Shown: piece after piece, positions 17,185 to 26,715 of the stretch
How the letters are laid out: each line of letters begins with the position of its first letter
How positions within the stretch are numbered: the stretch's first letter is position 1
Assembly: GCF_016591715.1 (NCBI RefSeq)
Contig: NZ_AP024109.1
Coordinates: forward strand, 2,914,001 to 2,978,000
Reading direction: 5' to 3'
DNA: 64,000 nt
Source: Mesorhizobium sp. J8
GTDB lineage: Bacteria > Pseudomonadota > Alphaproteobacteria > Rhizobiales > Rhizobiaceae
The notes under the pieces: generated by a model
The model's database searches: none
What the model was told of the DNA's origin: nothing
What the model saw: the letters and a program-made list of their open reading frames with translations, nothing else
Program-made: the position numbers and the translations under genes

Positions 17185-19158
17185 TTACCCCACCACGCGC
17201 AAATTCGACAACTCGTTGGCAATCTCCTTGAAGTTGTCGGACAGCGTTGCGCCGGTGGCGTTCCAGAACAGCTTGGCCGGCTTGCTGGGATCGGTCGGAT
17301 CCTTGCGGAAGCGGGAATCGGAGGAGCAGGCCTTCAGCGCGGCCATCGCCTTCTGGTCGCCGGTGTCGGTCGATGACATGTCGAGCGCGACCGTCATCAC
17401 CATGATGTTGGCTGCCTTGGCGTTGTCGCAAAGCTTCGCCATCTGCTCGTTCATCGCCGCGGTGTAGTTGCTCGACGAGTAGTTGAACTGGCCGATGGCG
17501 CTCGACGTGCCGCCGAACAGGCGGGTGACCGAAGTGCCGTTGTAGCCGACGCCGGTATAGCCATAGGCGGCATAGGTCGACTTGTTGCCGGCCGGGTCGG
17601 GATTGACCGTCGAATAGGTGTTCTCGCCGTCGGTGAGCACGATGACGACCTTGTCGTTGCCGCGCTCGGTTTCCGGCCGCCCCTCGGTGAATGGCGGGGC
17701 GCTGGAGACGGTGCGCCAGCCCCAGGCCATGCCCTCGGGCACATTGGTGTTGCCGTTGGGCTGCATCAGGTCGATCGCCGCCTTGATGGCCGCCAGGCCG
17801 TCCGTGGTTGTGACGTCGGTGAGCGGCGTGATCGGCGTGGTGGTGCAGCTGTAGTTCGGGCCGGCGCCCTTCGACAGCACCGGTGCATCGATCGGCCGGG
17901 GCATGAAATACTTGGCCATATTGGATTGCCGCGTCTTGCCGGTGGTGCTGGATGGGTCGTCGTTCCACCAGCTGTTGGCCGCGCCGTAGGTAACCGGGTT
18001 CGGCTCGTTGGGATCCTGCGTCACCTTCCATTGGTTGCCGGGCTCGTCGGGCGCGAACATCGGCACGAACATGGTTGCCGGATCGCCAACGCCGATGCCC
18101 GTATTGTTGGGACCGCCCGAAGCCGGCGTGTCGTTGACATTGTAGGGATAGGGACGCACCTCCACGCAACCTTGCCAGCTGGCGAACGGGCCGTAGGTGT
18201 CATTGTAGTCGTATTCGTTGTGGCTGCGCTTGCAGGTGTTGTCGGAGCGATATTGGTCGCACACGACGCGCTTGCTGCCGACGATGCGCTCATGGCTGGT
18301 CACGACCTGCATATCGCGATAGAGCGAGAAGCGGCTGAGCACCTGGTCCTGCGTGTCACCCCAGCCCGTGCCCTTCTTATACCAGATACCGTTGATCTTC
18401 TGGGCGTATTTGTCGGGCGCGTTCAGCGTCGACCAGTCGAAATTCTCGTTGGCGATCGGCGATAGCCCATAGACGTCCATCCAAGGGGCGTTGTCGTTGT
18501 TCGGCCCGACATTGACCGAGGCCGCGAAGGGCACGAGGCTGAACTGGACCGGCTTGTCGATCTGCTTGATCTGCGAGGCTTGCTGCGCCAGCGTGTCGAC
18601 GAGCTGCTTGGCGGCCTGCTTGAGCAGGTCGATGCGCTTCTGTCCCGTGCCTGTGCCGGGCGTTGTCATAGAGCCCGAATTGTCGAGCACCATCGCCACT
18701 TCCAACGTGTTCTTCAGCCGCACCTGGGAGTCCATGGCGAGGTTGATTGGCTTGTTCGCGTCGACCGTCGACGCGCCGACGAGCAGCGAGGAGGATGGAT
18801 AGAAGTAAGGGTGGTAGTTCAGCGTCGCGCTCATCTTGAGCAGACCACCGCCGGCCTGGTTGGTCGGCAGCGTTATGTTGAGCGAGATGTCGGCGGGGTC
18901 GATATTGTTGAGGTTGGCGTTGAAGAAGTCGACCGCGTAGGCTCTGATCTGGTCGTCGGTGGCGCCTTCGGCAAGCCGTCGCGCGGCGGCGAAATTGGCG
19001 GCGTCGAGCGCGTTCAGCACCATCTGCTTCTGGCGATTGAGCTCGCTGAAATCGACGGCCATGGCCACCGCCCCCATCAGCGGCACCATGGCGACTGCTG
19101 TCATAAGCGCATAGTTGCCGCGGCGGTCGCGGCAGAATTGATGCCGGAATTTGCGCAT
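17185..19158 (-). CDS. TadG-like pilus-assembly protein with von Willebrand factor A domain (copy 1)
   Basis: A 657-residue protein. The short cytoplasmic tail and membrane anchor (about residues 14-36, GNYALMTAVAMVPLMG) are typical of TadE/TadG proteins. A vWA domain starts near residue 152, with the MIDAS motif DNSGSM (Asp159, Ser161, Ser163). TLSDNFKEIANELSNLRVVG closes the domain. TadG proteins belong to Flp/tight-adherence pilus systems, but no other tad gene is nearby. Start 19158 (MRKFRHQF) gives the normal short tail. It is strongly similar to the next gene, indicating duplication. Confidence 0.88.
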   Translation of the reverse strand: MRKFRHQFCRDRRGNYALMTAVAMVPLMGAVAMAVDFSELNRQKQMVLNALDAANFAAARRLAEGATDDQIRAYAVDFFNANLNNIDPADISLNITLPTNQAGGGLLKMSATLNYHPYFYPSSSLLVGASTVDANKPINLAMDSQVRLKNTLEVAMVLDNSGSMTTPGTGTGQKRIDLLKQAAKQLVDTLAQQASQIKQIDKPVQFSLVPFAASVNVGPNNDNAPWMDVYGLSPIANENFDWSTLNAPDKYAQKINGIWYKKGTGWGDTQDQVLSRFSLYRDMQVVTSHERIVGSKRVVCDQYRSDNTCKRSHNEYDYNDTYGPFASWQGCVEVRPYPYNVNDTPASGGPNNTGIGVGDPATMFVPMFAPDEPGNQWKVTQDPNEPNPVTYGAANSWWNDDPSSTTGKTRQSNMAKYFMPRPIDAPVLSKGAGPNYSCTTTPITPLTDVTTTDGLAAIKAAIDLMQPNGNTNVPEGMAWGWRTVSSAPPFTEGRPETERGNDKVVIVLTDGENTYSTVNPDPAGNKSTYAAYGYTGVGYNGTSVTRLFGGTSSAIGQFNYSSSNYTAAMNEQMAKLCDNAKAANIMVMTVALDMSSTDTGDQKAMAALKACSSDSRFRKDPTDPSKPAKLFWNATGATLSDNFKEIANELSNLRVVG

Positions 19159-19307
19159 TGCAGTTGAAGCGGCCCCCCGCCGACGGATTTTCGCCGGGCC
19201 ACACTTCCACAAAACGCTGAAGGACCGGTTTGGTAAACCGCTCGATTGCTTAACAACGGCTTCACCAACCGCTAACCAAGCCAGTTGTCATGGCATGGCT
19301 CACGACG

Positions 19308-19333
19308 AAAAACGCCCGCCGCAAGGGCGGGCG
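19308..19333 (-). terminator. Rho-independent terminator of the second tadG-like gene
   Basis: On the minus strand CGCCCGCC, a GC-poor 5-nt loop and GGCGGGCG make an 8-bp stem (19313-19333) followed by five T residues (19308-19312). It lies 25 bp beyond the stop of the tadG-like gene at 19358. The two tandem tadG-like genes are therefore probably separate transcripts. Confidence 0.8.
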
Positions 19334-19357
19334 CCATCAGTCATTTGTCGGACCAGA

Positions 19358-21325
19358 TCAACCGACGATGCGCAGGTTCGACAATTCGTTGCCGATGGCC
19401 TTGAAGTCATCCGACAGCGTGGCGCCGGTCGAATTCCAGAACAGCTTCGCCGGCTTGGTCGGATCGGTCGGATCCTTGCGGAAGCGTGAATCTGACGAGC
19501 AGGCCTTGAGCGCGGCCATAGCCTTCTTTTCGTCTGTCTTGGTGTCGACCAGATCGAGCGAGACGGTCATCACTATAATCCCGGCAGCTTTGGCGTTAGC
19601 GCAAAGTGTCTGCATGTTCTCGTCGAGCGCTGCGGTATAGTTGCTGTCGGTATAGGTGGTCTTTGGAACGGCATTGCTGGTGTTCATGAACAGGCGCGTA
19701 ACGCTGCCTGAGCCGGGGTATGTCAGCCCGGTATATCCGTAAGCTGCGTATGTGGACCGATTGTTGGCATAGCCGGCATCGCTGACGGCGCTATATGTAT
19801 TGGCGCCGTCGGTCAGGACGATAACGACTTTATCGTTGCCCTTTTCTGTATTCGGTCGTCCCTCCGTGAAGGGCTCATTGCTGGACAGGGTTCGCCAGCC
19901 CCACGCTAGACCTTCCGGCACGTTGGTGTTGCCGGTCGGCGCCATGTCGTCGATAGCGTCGTCCAGCTCCTGCTTTTCTGTCGCCACCGTGACATCTTTA
20001 AGGGGAGTGATTGGACTGGTGGTGCAGGCCGCGTTCGGACCGTCGCCGGCGCTTGCCGAAGCAGACCCGTAGGGCTTCACCAGAAAGTATTTGCGCATGT
20101 CGGATTGGCGCTGCGACGCTGTCGGGTTGGACGAGTACGGCCAGTCGGCCCACCAATTATTGCTGTAACCATAGTTGGCGCTGCTGACGTCATTGACGCC
20201 GTCGCGGTTGAAGTCGCGCCACAATGTTCCAGCCTCGTCGGGTGCGAACATCGGCACGAAAAGTGTAGCAGGATTGGAAGTCGTCGGCGTCGTGTCGTCG
20301 TCATTGTACGGATATGGCCTAGCCTCGACGCATCCCTGCCAACTCGCATAGCGGCTCGTGGTGTAGACGTATGTCGGAGACGGTGTGACCCAATGGCCTT
20401 TGCTGCAGGTGCCGTCCTTCTTGGTGACGTCGCAGACATACTGCTTCGGAGGCTGCACCGTTTCGCGGTCGGACTCCACGGTCATGTCGGAATAGAGGCT
20501 GAAACGTGTGAGGGGTTGATCCTTGGTGTCTCCCCAGCCATCGCCGCGCTTGTACCATATGCCGCCGACCTTCTGCGCATATTTGTTGGGATCGTTGGCG
20601 GCGGTCATCGTGGACCAGTCGAAATCCTCGTGATGGATCGGCGAGGCGCCGTACAGGTCCATCCAGGCATCCTGATCATGTGCCGGGCCAACATTGACGG
20701 AGGCGGAGAACGGAACCAGCGAAAACTGCACCGGTTTGCTGACCTGCTTCATCTGCTGGGCCTGCGCGGCAAGTGTGTCGACCAACTGCTTAGCCGCGTT
20801 CTTCAGCAGATCTATACGTTTCTGGCCAGTCCCGGAGCCAAGGCTCGACATCGAACCGGAATTGTCGAGAACCAGGGAAACTTCAAGAGTATCCTTTAAC
20901 CGGATTTCGGATGTCGCGACGACGTTGATGTCGGTTGCGCTGGCGGTTTTACCGAGCAGCATGGCGGCTGCCGGCAGGAAGTAGGGACGATATTTGAGCG
21001 TCGCCTGCATTTTCAGCGTGCCGCCGCCAGCATTGTTATTGGGTAAGGTAACGGTTAAGGCCGTGTTTACGGGAAGAACGTGTCTGAGGTTGGCCTCGAA
21101 GAAATTCTTGGCATAGGCTTTCACATCGGTATCGCTGGCGCCGGCGACGATCTGCTGTGCTGTCGCAATGCCAGCGGCGTCAAGCGCGTTCAGCGTCTCC
21201 TGTTTTTGCCGGACAAGTTCCGTATAATCCACCGCCAATGCAACGCCGCCCATCAGCGGGATCATCGTGATGGCAGTCATTAAGGCGTAATTACCACGCT
21301 TATCGCAAAAAAAATCGCGGATCAT
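19358..21325 (-). CDS. TadG-like pilus-assembly protein with von Willebrand factor A domain (copy 2)
   Basis: A 655-residue paralogue of the protein at 17185-19158, with the same architecture. The membrane anchor lies at residues 11-33 (GNYALMTAITMIPLMGG), a variable central region follows, and the vWA domain carries DNSGSM. The end SDDFKAIGNELSNLRIVG is almost the same as in copy 1. ATG 21325 is preferred over an upstream TTG (21343), because GGGGGTAAG precedes it. The role in adhesion is inferred from the family. The codon choice is slightly more AT-rich than in copy 1. Confidence 0.87.
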   Translation of the reverse strand: MIRDFFCDKRGNYALMTAITMIPLMGGVALAVDYTELVRQKQETLNALDAAGIATAQQIVAGASDTDVKAYAKNFFEANLRHVLPVNTALTVTLPNNNAGGGTLKMQATLKYRPYFLPAAAMLLGKTASATDINVVATSEIRLKDTLEVSLVLDNSGSMSSLGSGTGQKRIDLLKNAAKQLVDTLAAQAQQMKQVSKPVQFSLVPFSASVNVGPAHDQDAWMDLYGASPIHHEDFDWSTMTAANDPNKYAQKVGGIWYKRGDGWGDTKDQPLTRFSLYSDMTVESDRETVQPPKQYVCDVTKKDGTCSKGHWVTPSPTYVYTTSRYASWQGCVEARPYPYNDDDTTPTTSNPATLFVPMFAPDEAGTLWRDFNRDGVNDVSSANYGYSNNWWADWPYSSNPTASQRQSDMRKYFLVKPYGSASASAGDGPNAACTTSPITPLKDVTVATEKQELDDAIDDMAPTGNTNVPEGLAWGWRTLSSNEPFTEGRPNTEKGNDKVVIVLTDGANTYSAVSDAGYANNRSTYAAYGYTGLTYPGSGSVTRLFMNTSNAVPKTTYTDSNYTAALDENMQTLCANAKAAGIIVMTVSLDLVDTKTDEKKAMAALKACSSDSRFRKDPTDPTKPAKLFWNSTGATLSDDFKAIGNELSNLRIVG

Positions 21326-21618
21326 TGTGCTTACCCCCGCCAAGGATCCATATTGAGCTACGACGTTGGTCGTATCCGGTCTGCTACCATGGTCATAAAT
21401 CGTTAAATTTCAGCTTGCGCGAAACAATCAACCACGCACTGGCTTTTTGACGGCGCGTTAACCTTGTGCTTTGCGGGCTTGCGGGATCGACCCCGATAGT
21501 AGTGGCGGGGAAAGCTCGTGACAGGATGGAGCGCTTCGGTTATGCGGGACCGGTCGTGGCGGCCCTGAATCGAAGGGGACCGTCGCGGTCTTGCCAGGAT
21601 CAAAATCAAGGACACGGC

Positions 21619-22479
21619 ATGGCGGATTCGCCCGACATCATCGCTTCGCTCGACGATCTGGCGGGGCGCTACGCTGCCATCCTGTGCGACGTGTGGGGCG
21701 TCGTGCACAATGGCGAATGGCATTTTCCGGCTGCCGCCGCCGCGCTTGCCAGGGCGCGCGCGGCCAAGGTGCCTGTCGTGCTGATCACCAATTCGCCGCG
21801 TCGCAGCGCCGACGTCGTCGCCCAGATGAAAGTCATCGGGGTTCCCGCCGATGCCTGCGACCGGGTCGTCACCTCCGGCGACGTGACCCGCGACCTGATC
21901 GCCGAAGGACCCAGGAAGATATTTCACATCGGTCCCGAACGCGATTTCACCCTTTACGACGGGCTCGACGTCGATCTCGTCGAGGAATTCGAGGCCTCCG
22001 GCATCGTCTGCACGGGCCTTTATGACGACGAGGTGGAGAAACCCGCCGACTATACCGAATTGCTGCAGCGGCTCCGGGCCCGCAATCTGCCGTTCATTTG
22101 CGCCAATCCGGATATCCTGGTGGAGCGCGGCGAGCGCACCATCTGGTGCGCCGGCGCGCTCGCGCGCGATTACGCGCAACTGGGCGGCCGCACGTTGATT
22201 GCCGGCAAGCCCTTCGCGCCGATCTACGATGTCGCCATGAAGGAGGTCGCCGGCCTTCTCGGCCGCGCCGTCGAGCGCAGCGAGGTTCTCGCCATCGGCG
22301 ACGGCATGATGACCGATGTCAAGGGAGCGGCCGACAACGGCTTCGACGTGCTCTATGTCTCCGGCGGCATCCATGCTCGCGATTATGGCGATCCGCTGCG
22401 GCCCGATCCGGAAAGGCTGGCGGGCTTTCTTGAAAAGCACGGCTACCGGCCGGTAGCCGTTATTCCGCGTCTGCAATAG
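21619..22479 (+). CDS. HAD-superfamily IIA hydrolase (TIGR01459-like)
   Basis: A 286-residue NagD-like HAD protein. The nucleophile motif is CDVWGVVHNG, in which the usual second aspartate is replaced by tryptophan; this is a known feature of the rhizobial TIGR01459 group. Motif II is LITNSPR, the lysine is in AGKPFAPIYD, and motif IV is AIGDGMMTDVKGA. The substrate is unknown. It lies 25 bp upstream of ribF on the same strand, so it may dephosphorylate an intermediate or product of flavin metabolism. That link is inference. Confidence 0.87.
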   Translation: MADSPDIIASLDDLAGRYAAILCDVWGVVHNGEWHFPAAAAALARARAAKVPVVLITNSPRRSADVVAQMKVIGVPADACDRVVTSGDVTRDLIAEGPRKIFHIGPERDFTLYDGLDVDLVEEFEASGIVCTGLYDDEVEKPADYTELLQRLRARNLPFICANPDILVERGERTIWCAGALARDYAQLGGRTLIAGKPFAPIYDVAMKEVAGLLGRAVERSEVLAIGDGMMTDVKGAADNGFDVLYVSGGIHARDYGDPLRPDPERLAGFLEKHGYRPVAVIPRLQ

Positions 22480-22504
22480 GTCTGGTCATGACGGGCGCCT
22501 CGAC

Positions 22505-23488
22505 ATGAAGCAAGCCTTCGAACGTCTTTCGGCGGTCGCGCCGCTGCCGGCGCATCTGCGCGGCGGCATTGTGGCGATCGGTAATTTCGACGGTGTCCAT
22601 CGCGGCCACCAGTCCGTCCTGGAGCGCGCGCTGAGCGAGGCCCGCCGCGACGGCGTGCCCGCTTTGGTGCTCACCTTCGAGCCGCATCCGCGCAAGGTGT
22701 TCCGGCCACAGGTGCCGCTCTTCGTGCTGACGCCGCCGCCGATGAAGGCGCGGCTGCTCGCAAGCCTTGGCTTTGCCGCGTTGGTCGAGCAGCCGTTCAC
22801 GCGCGATTTTGCCTCGCTCTCGCCCGAGGCTTTCGTGACCGATGTGTTGGAGAAGAACCTCGGCATCCGCCACGCCGTCACCGGTTTCGACTTTCACTTC
22901 GGCAAGGACCGCCAGGGCGGCCCGGCCTTTCTGATGGCGGCTGGAGAACGGCATGGTTTTGGCGTGACGCTGGTCGACGCCTTCCGCGACGAAGGCGCCG
23001 AGGTGGTCTCGTCGAGCCGCATCCGGGAACTGCTGGCCGAAGGCAAGGTGGAGGAGGCCGCCGGTCTGCTCGGCTACCGTTTCACCGTCGAGGCTGAGGT
23101 GATCGGCGGCCAGCAGCTTGGCCGCACCCTGGGCTTCCCGACCGCCAATATGCGGCTTTCGCCGGAAGCGGCCTTGAAGGAAGGGATTTATGCCGTCCGT
23201 TTCCGTCGCGCCGACGGCACGCTCCATGACGGCGTCGCAAGCTTCGGCCGGCGTCCGACCGTCGATGACAACGGCGCGCCGCTGCTCGAAACATATGTCT
23301 TCGATTTTTCCGGCGATCTCTACGGCCAGACCTGCCAGGTGTCTTTCTTCGGCTTCCTGCGGCCGGAGCTGAAATTCGACGGCCTCGACGCGCTGGTGGC
23401 GCAGATGAAAACGGACGAGGCAGAGGCGAGGGCGCTGCTGGCGGGAGTGCGCCCGCTCTCGCAACTGGACGCCGAGATAGCGTTCTAG
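22505..23488 (+). CDS. ribF: Bifunctional riboflavin kinase/FAD synthetase RibF
   Basis: A 327-residue enzyme that phosphorylates riboflavin to FMN and adenylates FMN to FAD. The N-terminal nucleotidyltransferase has GNFDGVHRGH (residues 26-35) and the switch SSSRIRELLAEGKVEEA. The C-terminal kinase domain has GRTLGFPTANM and GVASFGRRPTV. The length matches other RibF proteins. The start at 22505 is unambiguous. It is the second gene after the HAD hydrolase and is convergent with the HdeD-like gene, 17 bp away. Confidence 0.96.
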   Translation: MKQAFERLSAVAPLPAHLRGGIVAIGNFDGVHRGHQSVLERALSEARRDGVPALVLTFEPHPRKVFRPQVPLFVLTPPPMKARLLASLGFAALVEQPFTRDFASLSPEAFVTDVLEKNLGIRHAVTGFDFHFGKDRQGGPAFLMAAGERHGFGVTLVDAFRDEGAEVVSSSRIRELLAEGKVEEAAGLLGYRFTVEAEVIGGQQLGRTLGFPTANMRLSPEAALKEGIYAVRFRRADGTLHDGVASFGRRPTVDDNGAPLLETYVFDFSGDLYGQTCQVSFFGFLRPELKFDGLDALVAQMKTDEAEARALLAGVRPLSQLDAEIAF

Positions 23489-23505
23489 CGTCTCGTCTGG
23501 CGCTC

Positions 23506-24060
23506 CTACCGCTTCAGCGCCAGCCCTATGGCGATGAAGCTCCAGCCTTGGAACACCAGGTCGATCGCCAGGAATATGCCCAGCACCCAGAGGCTGTTCA
23601 CCGGCCAGCCCATGGCGATCATAAGGCCGAGCAGAATGGTGATGATGCCGGCCGCGAGCAGCCATCCCCAGCCTTGCTGCGGCCGATGGCTGAAGGCCAC
23701 CCAGGACCGAAGAAGCCCCGAAGCGACGAGCGCGATGGCCAACAGCAGCGTCAGCACCGCCGAGGCGAGCAACGGGTTGTCGAAGGCGAAAAAGCCGGCG
23801 ACGGCATAGAGCAGCCCGCTCAACAGCCAATAGAAGAAACGTCCCCAGGTCCTGACCCCGAAGGCATGGATGATCTCGATGATGCCCGCCATCAGCATCA
23901 GCCAGCCGACGACATAGACGGAAGCGACGGTGGCGATGAACAGATTGCCGAAAGCGATGCCGCCGAAGATCAGCAGCAACACGCCGAGCGCCACGAACCA
24001 TCCCCATTTGTCCCGCGTCTGGCCGATCGCGTCCTTGAGAGCGTCGCTTGGCAGAGTCAT
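23506..24060 (-). CDS. HdeD-family (DUF308) membrane protein
   Basis: A 184-residue protein with six short hydrophobic segments in pairs, for example WFVALGVLLLIFGGIAFGN and AAGIITILLGLMIAMGWP. The repeat pattern and the motif RTWGRFFYWLLSGLLY fit HdeD/DUF308, an acid-resistance membrane family of unknown mechanism. Start 24060 follows GGGAGATGAAACC; an in-frame upstream start is rejected. The gene is alone between ribF and the glycosyltransferase cluster. Confidence 0.87.
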   Translation of the reverse strand: MTLPSDALKDAIGQTRDKWGWFVALGVLLLIFGGIAFGNLFIATVASVYVVGWLMLMAGIIEIIHAFGVRTWGRFFYWLLSGLLYAVAGFFAFDNPLLASAVLTLLLAIALVASGLLRSWVAFSHRPQQGWGWLLAAGIITILLGLMIAMGWPVNSLWVLGIFLAIDLVFQGWSFIAIGLALKR

Positions 24061-24184
24061 GGTTTCATCTCCCTCGAAATTCACCACCGGTCGTGCGGCG
24101 AAAGGAAGCTAAACTGAATGGCGCTGGCCGTCCAGCAACGCGGGACCGAACCGCGGGCGGCCCATTTTCCGAACGTGAAGGCGG

Positions 24185-25615
24185 TCATTCTTCTGGTGGC
24201 CGGGCTTCGTCCGCGAATGGCGCAAGCGCCGCCTCCAGCGTCTCCCGGCCGGCCCGCTCCCAGCTCCGCGCCACGAATGCCGCGGCCTTCGCCTCGTACG
24301 GAGCACGGGCCGCGGGCGAGGTGATCCACTCCCGCATGGCGCTTTCCCATCCTTCGATGTCGAGCGGATCGAGGCACAATCCCGACGAGCCGACCACCTC
24401 GGCGATGGCTCCGCCCGTCGAGGCGATCAGTGCCTTTCCGTAGGCCAGCGCCTCGACCGGCGGCAGCCCATATCCCTCATAGAGCGACGGGTACACGCAG
24501 AACGCGCTGTTGCGATAAAGAAGGGACAAGGTTGCGTCATCGACGTTGTCGAGATGGACAAGGCTCTTGCGGTAGTCGGGATGGCTGTGAAGCTTCGCCA
24601 GGACCTCATCGACCATCCAGCCGCTGCGGCCGACGAAAACCAGCTTCATGCCGCTATGCGCGGCCGTTCCGTCAAGGACGAGGCGGCGCCAGACATCCAT
24701 GAGCAGCGAATGGTTCTTGCGCGGCTCGATGGTGGAAACGAAGAGGATGTAGCGATCCGCCTCGAGCCCGTCCGGCAAGCGGCCGTCCGCCTTCGACTTG
24801 CGGGCGCTGTCGCAGCCGAGAGGGACATGCCTCAGTTCCGGCAGGTGGACGCCCAGCTTGGCGGCATAGTCCTCGACATCGGTGGTGACGCGCCTCGAAG
24901 TCAGGATGAAGCGGTCTGCCAGCCCGATCACCAGGGACACATAGTCCGTAAATCTCTTGACGTCGTGCGGCTTGTACCATTCGGGAAACTGGATCGGGAT
25001 GATGTCGTTCAAGAGCACGATCAGCTTTGCGCCGGCGGAGCGCGCCGCGTACGAAATGACCGCGACATCGGTATGCGCCCAGTCGCTGTTCATCAGGAGC
25101 AGATGGTCGCCGGGCGAAAGCTCGTATCTGTCGCCGGCAACGGTCCGGAGCGGGACGATCCGGACACGTGAACCGTCCTCGCGAGCGACTTGCCGCCGCT
25201 CGTTTTCCTTCATCAGCCGGGTTTCGACCCGCTCGAGGAAACGCAGAAAAGGGCTACCGGGATTGCGCCGGCCGAACGCGCCGATTTCGGTTATCAGGAT
25301 ACGGCGCGGCCTTAAGATCGCCATCAGCAACCGCCGGGCCCAGGCCGGCCAGCGATCGTAAAACCGCATCTTGATACGCGCAGGGTCCGGTAGGAAACTC
25401 ATGTCGCATGAGATATCGCCGGCGATAATTTCCGCCGCCATCTGCGGTGAAACCCGCCTGAGAATCCGCCCGACCGGGTCGAACACGGTGAACGCCACCT
25501 CGCACGCCTCGAAGGCGGCCGCCGCCGCGCTGTAATGCCGCTGCACGCGGACCAGGCCGACCGGAGGGCCGAGCCAACGCGCCATGCTCGAGAGATCGAC
25601 GACAAGCCGCCGCAT
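24185..25615 (-). CDS. GT4-family glycosyltransferase
   Basis: A 476-residue GT-B glycosyltransferase. The C-terminal half has YILFVSTIEPRKNH, LVFVGRSGWMVDEVL and YPSLYEGYGLPPVEALAYG, the donor-binding E-x7-E region. The N-terminal half is less conserved and has an extra 150-residue leader. Members transfer sugars onto lipid carriers or polysaccharide. The start ATG overlaps the stop of the GT2 gene (TGATG), so translation is coupled. Donor and acceptor are unknown. Confidence 0.9.
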   Translation of the reverse strand: MRRLVVDLSSMARWLGPPVGLVRVQRHYSAAAAAFEACEVAFTVFDPVGRILRRVSPQMAAEIIAGDISCDMSFLPDPARIKMRFYDRWPAWARRLLMAILRPRRILITEIGAFGRRNPGSPFLRFLERVETRLMKENERRQVAREDGSRVRIVPLRTVAGDRYELSPGDHLLLMNSDWAHTDVAVISYAARSAGAKLIVLLNDIIPIQFPEWYKPHDVKRFTDYVSLVIGLADRFILTSRRVTTDVEDYAAKLGVHLPELRHVPLGCDSARKSKADGRLPDGLEADRYILFVSTIEPRKNHSLLMDVWRRLVLDGTAAHSGMKLVFVGRSGWMVDEVLAKLHSHPDYRKSLVHLDNVDDATLSLLYRNSAFCVYPSLYEGYGLPPVEALAYGKALIASTGGAIAEVVGSSGLCLDPLDIEGWESAMREWITSPAARAPYEAKAAAFVARSWERAGRETLEAALAPFADEARPPEE

Positions 25616-26580
25616 CAGTTCAGCCGCATCTTTGCAGGGCGCGCGATCATCCTGCGCCAGGCCAGTCGAGGTCCGAGCGCGAGCGTCCTGAAAGAGGGGG
25701 CGCCGACAGCCGCGAGGAACAGCAGCTTGCACGTGACGGCCAAGGGTATGCCCGCGGTTCGCAGCAGCAACTCGATGTCGCGCCTCTCCAGGCTGGAGAT
25801 ACCGACCCCAGTGGCGGCGCGCGATGCCAGAAAGCGTGCGATGGCCTGCGCCGGTTGGCCGTTCGTGTCGAACGGCTCGGCGCGATAGCGGCGCAACAGC
25901 GCCGACTGCCTGGCCAATGCCGCGGCCGCCTTTTGCTGATCCTGCTTTACGCGCGATACTTGTCCCGGATGCGATCTCAGCTTCACGAGCGGCACTTCCA
26001 TGTTGGCCAGTTTTCCCGTCTCGGAAAGCCGCAGCCATAGATCGTAGTCTTCGGCATAGGTGAACGCGCGACGGTAGCCTCCCGCGCGCCGGACGGCCTC
26101 GGTCCGGAACATCACCGTCGGATGAAGCATGGGATTATACTTGGCGAGCGCTTCCCGCAACGGGTCGTTGCCGGCGGGAACCTCTATCGGCCTCAACAGC
26201 TTTCCGTCCCGGTCGATCTGCAATCCCGCGGTGCCGAGCAACTGCAGATCGGGATCCGCCTCGAAACGCGCCATCTGCCGGCGCAACCTGTCGGGCAGCG
26301 AGATGTCGTCGCAATCCATGCGCGCCACAAGAGGGGCCCGCGCGAGCGAAATCCCCATATTCAGCGCGTCGACGATCCCCTTGCCGCTGTTGGCGACGAC
26401 TTTGACGCGGCTGTCACGGCCGCTGATCGACGTCGCGATCGCGACGCTGTCGTCGCAAGACCCATCGTCGACGACGATGACTTCAAAATCCGCCAGATCC
26501 TGGTCCAGGATGCTTTGTAGGGCCTCGCCGACATATTGCGCGCCGTCTCTCACTGGAATGATCACGCTTACTGCCGGCAA
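25615..26580 (-). CDS. GT2-family glycosyltransferase
   Basis: A 321-residue GT-A enzyme. It has VSVIIPVRDG at the start, VIVVDDGSCDD, the metal-binding MDCDD, and YAEDYDLWLRL with the catalytic ED. The start is TTG 26580, nine bases after AAGGA. The end couples to the GT4 gene (25615). Such pairs build O-antigen or exopolysaccharide repeats in the cytoplasm. The sugar specificity is unknown. Confidence 0.9.
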   Translation of the reverse strand: MPAVSVIIPVRDGAQYVGEALQSILDQDLADFEVIVVDDGSCDDSVAIATSISGRDSRVKVVANSGKGIVDALNMGISLARAPLVARMDCDDISLPDRLRRQMARFEADPDLQLLGTAGLQIDRDGKLLRPIEVPAGNDPLREALAKYNPMLHPTVMFRTEAVRRAGGYRRAFTYAEDYDLWLRLSETGKLANMEVPLVKLRSHPGQVSRVKQDQQKAAAALARQSALLRRYRAEPFDTNGQPAQAIARFLASRAATGVGISSLERRDIELLLRTAGIPLAVTCKLLFLAAVGAPSFRTLALGPRLAWRRMIARPAKMRLN

Positions 26581-26685
26581 TAGAATAGTCCTTGCGATGA
26601 CCGGCCGGAATCGAATGGCCGCTGAATTGCCGGATGTCGGCAGCCTGGTCTTACAAATTTCAATTCCAAAGTTCCGTCGATCTGT

Positions 26686-26715
26686 CGACTGTCAATTTCC
26701 CGACTGTCAATTTCC
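26686..26715. repeat. Tandem 15-bp duplication across a stop codon
   Basis: CGACTGTCAATTTCC occurs twice in a row (26686-26700 and 26701-26715). The minus-strand glycosyltransferase-like gene ends at 26707 inside the second copy. This is a recent small duplication that leaves the protein's last residues intact. Confidence 0.8.

Noticed and set aside
17185..21325. A complete tad/flp pilus locus
   Set aside because: Only two TadG-like genes are present; neighbours are a LysE exporter and a HAD hydrolase. No TadA-type ATPase, TadB/C, CpaC or pilin gene is visible.
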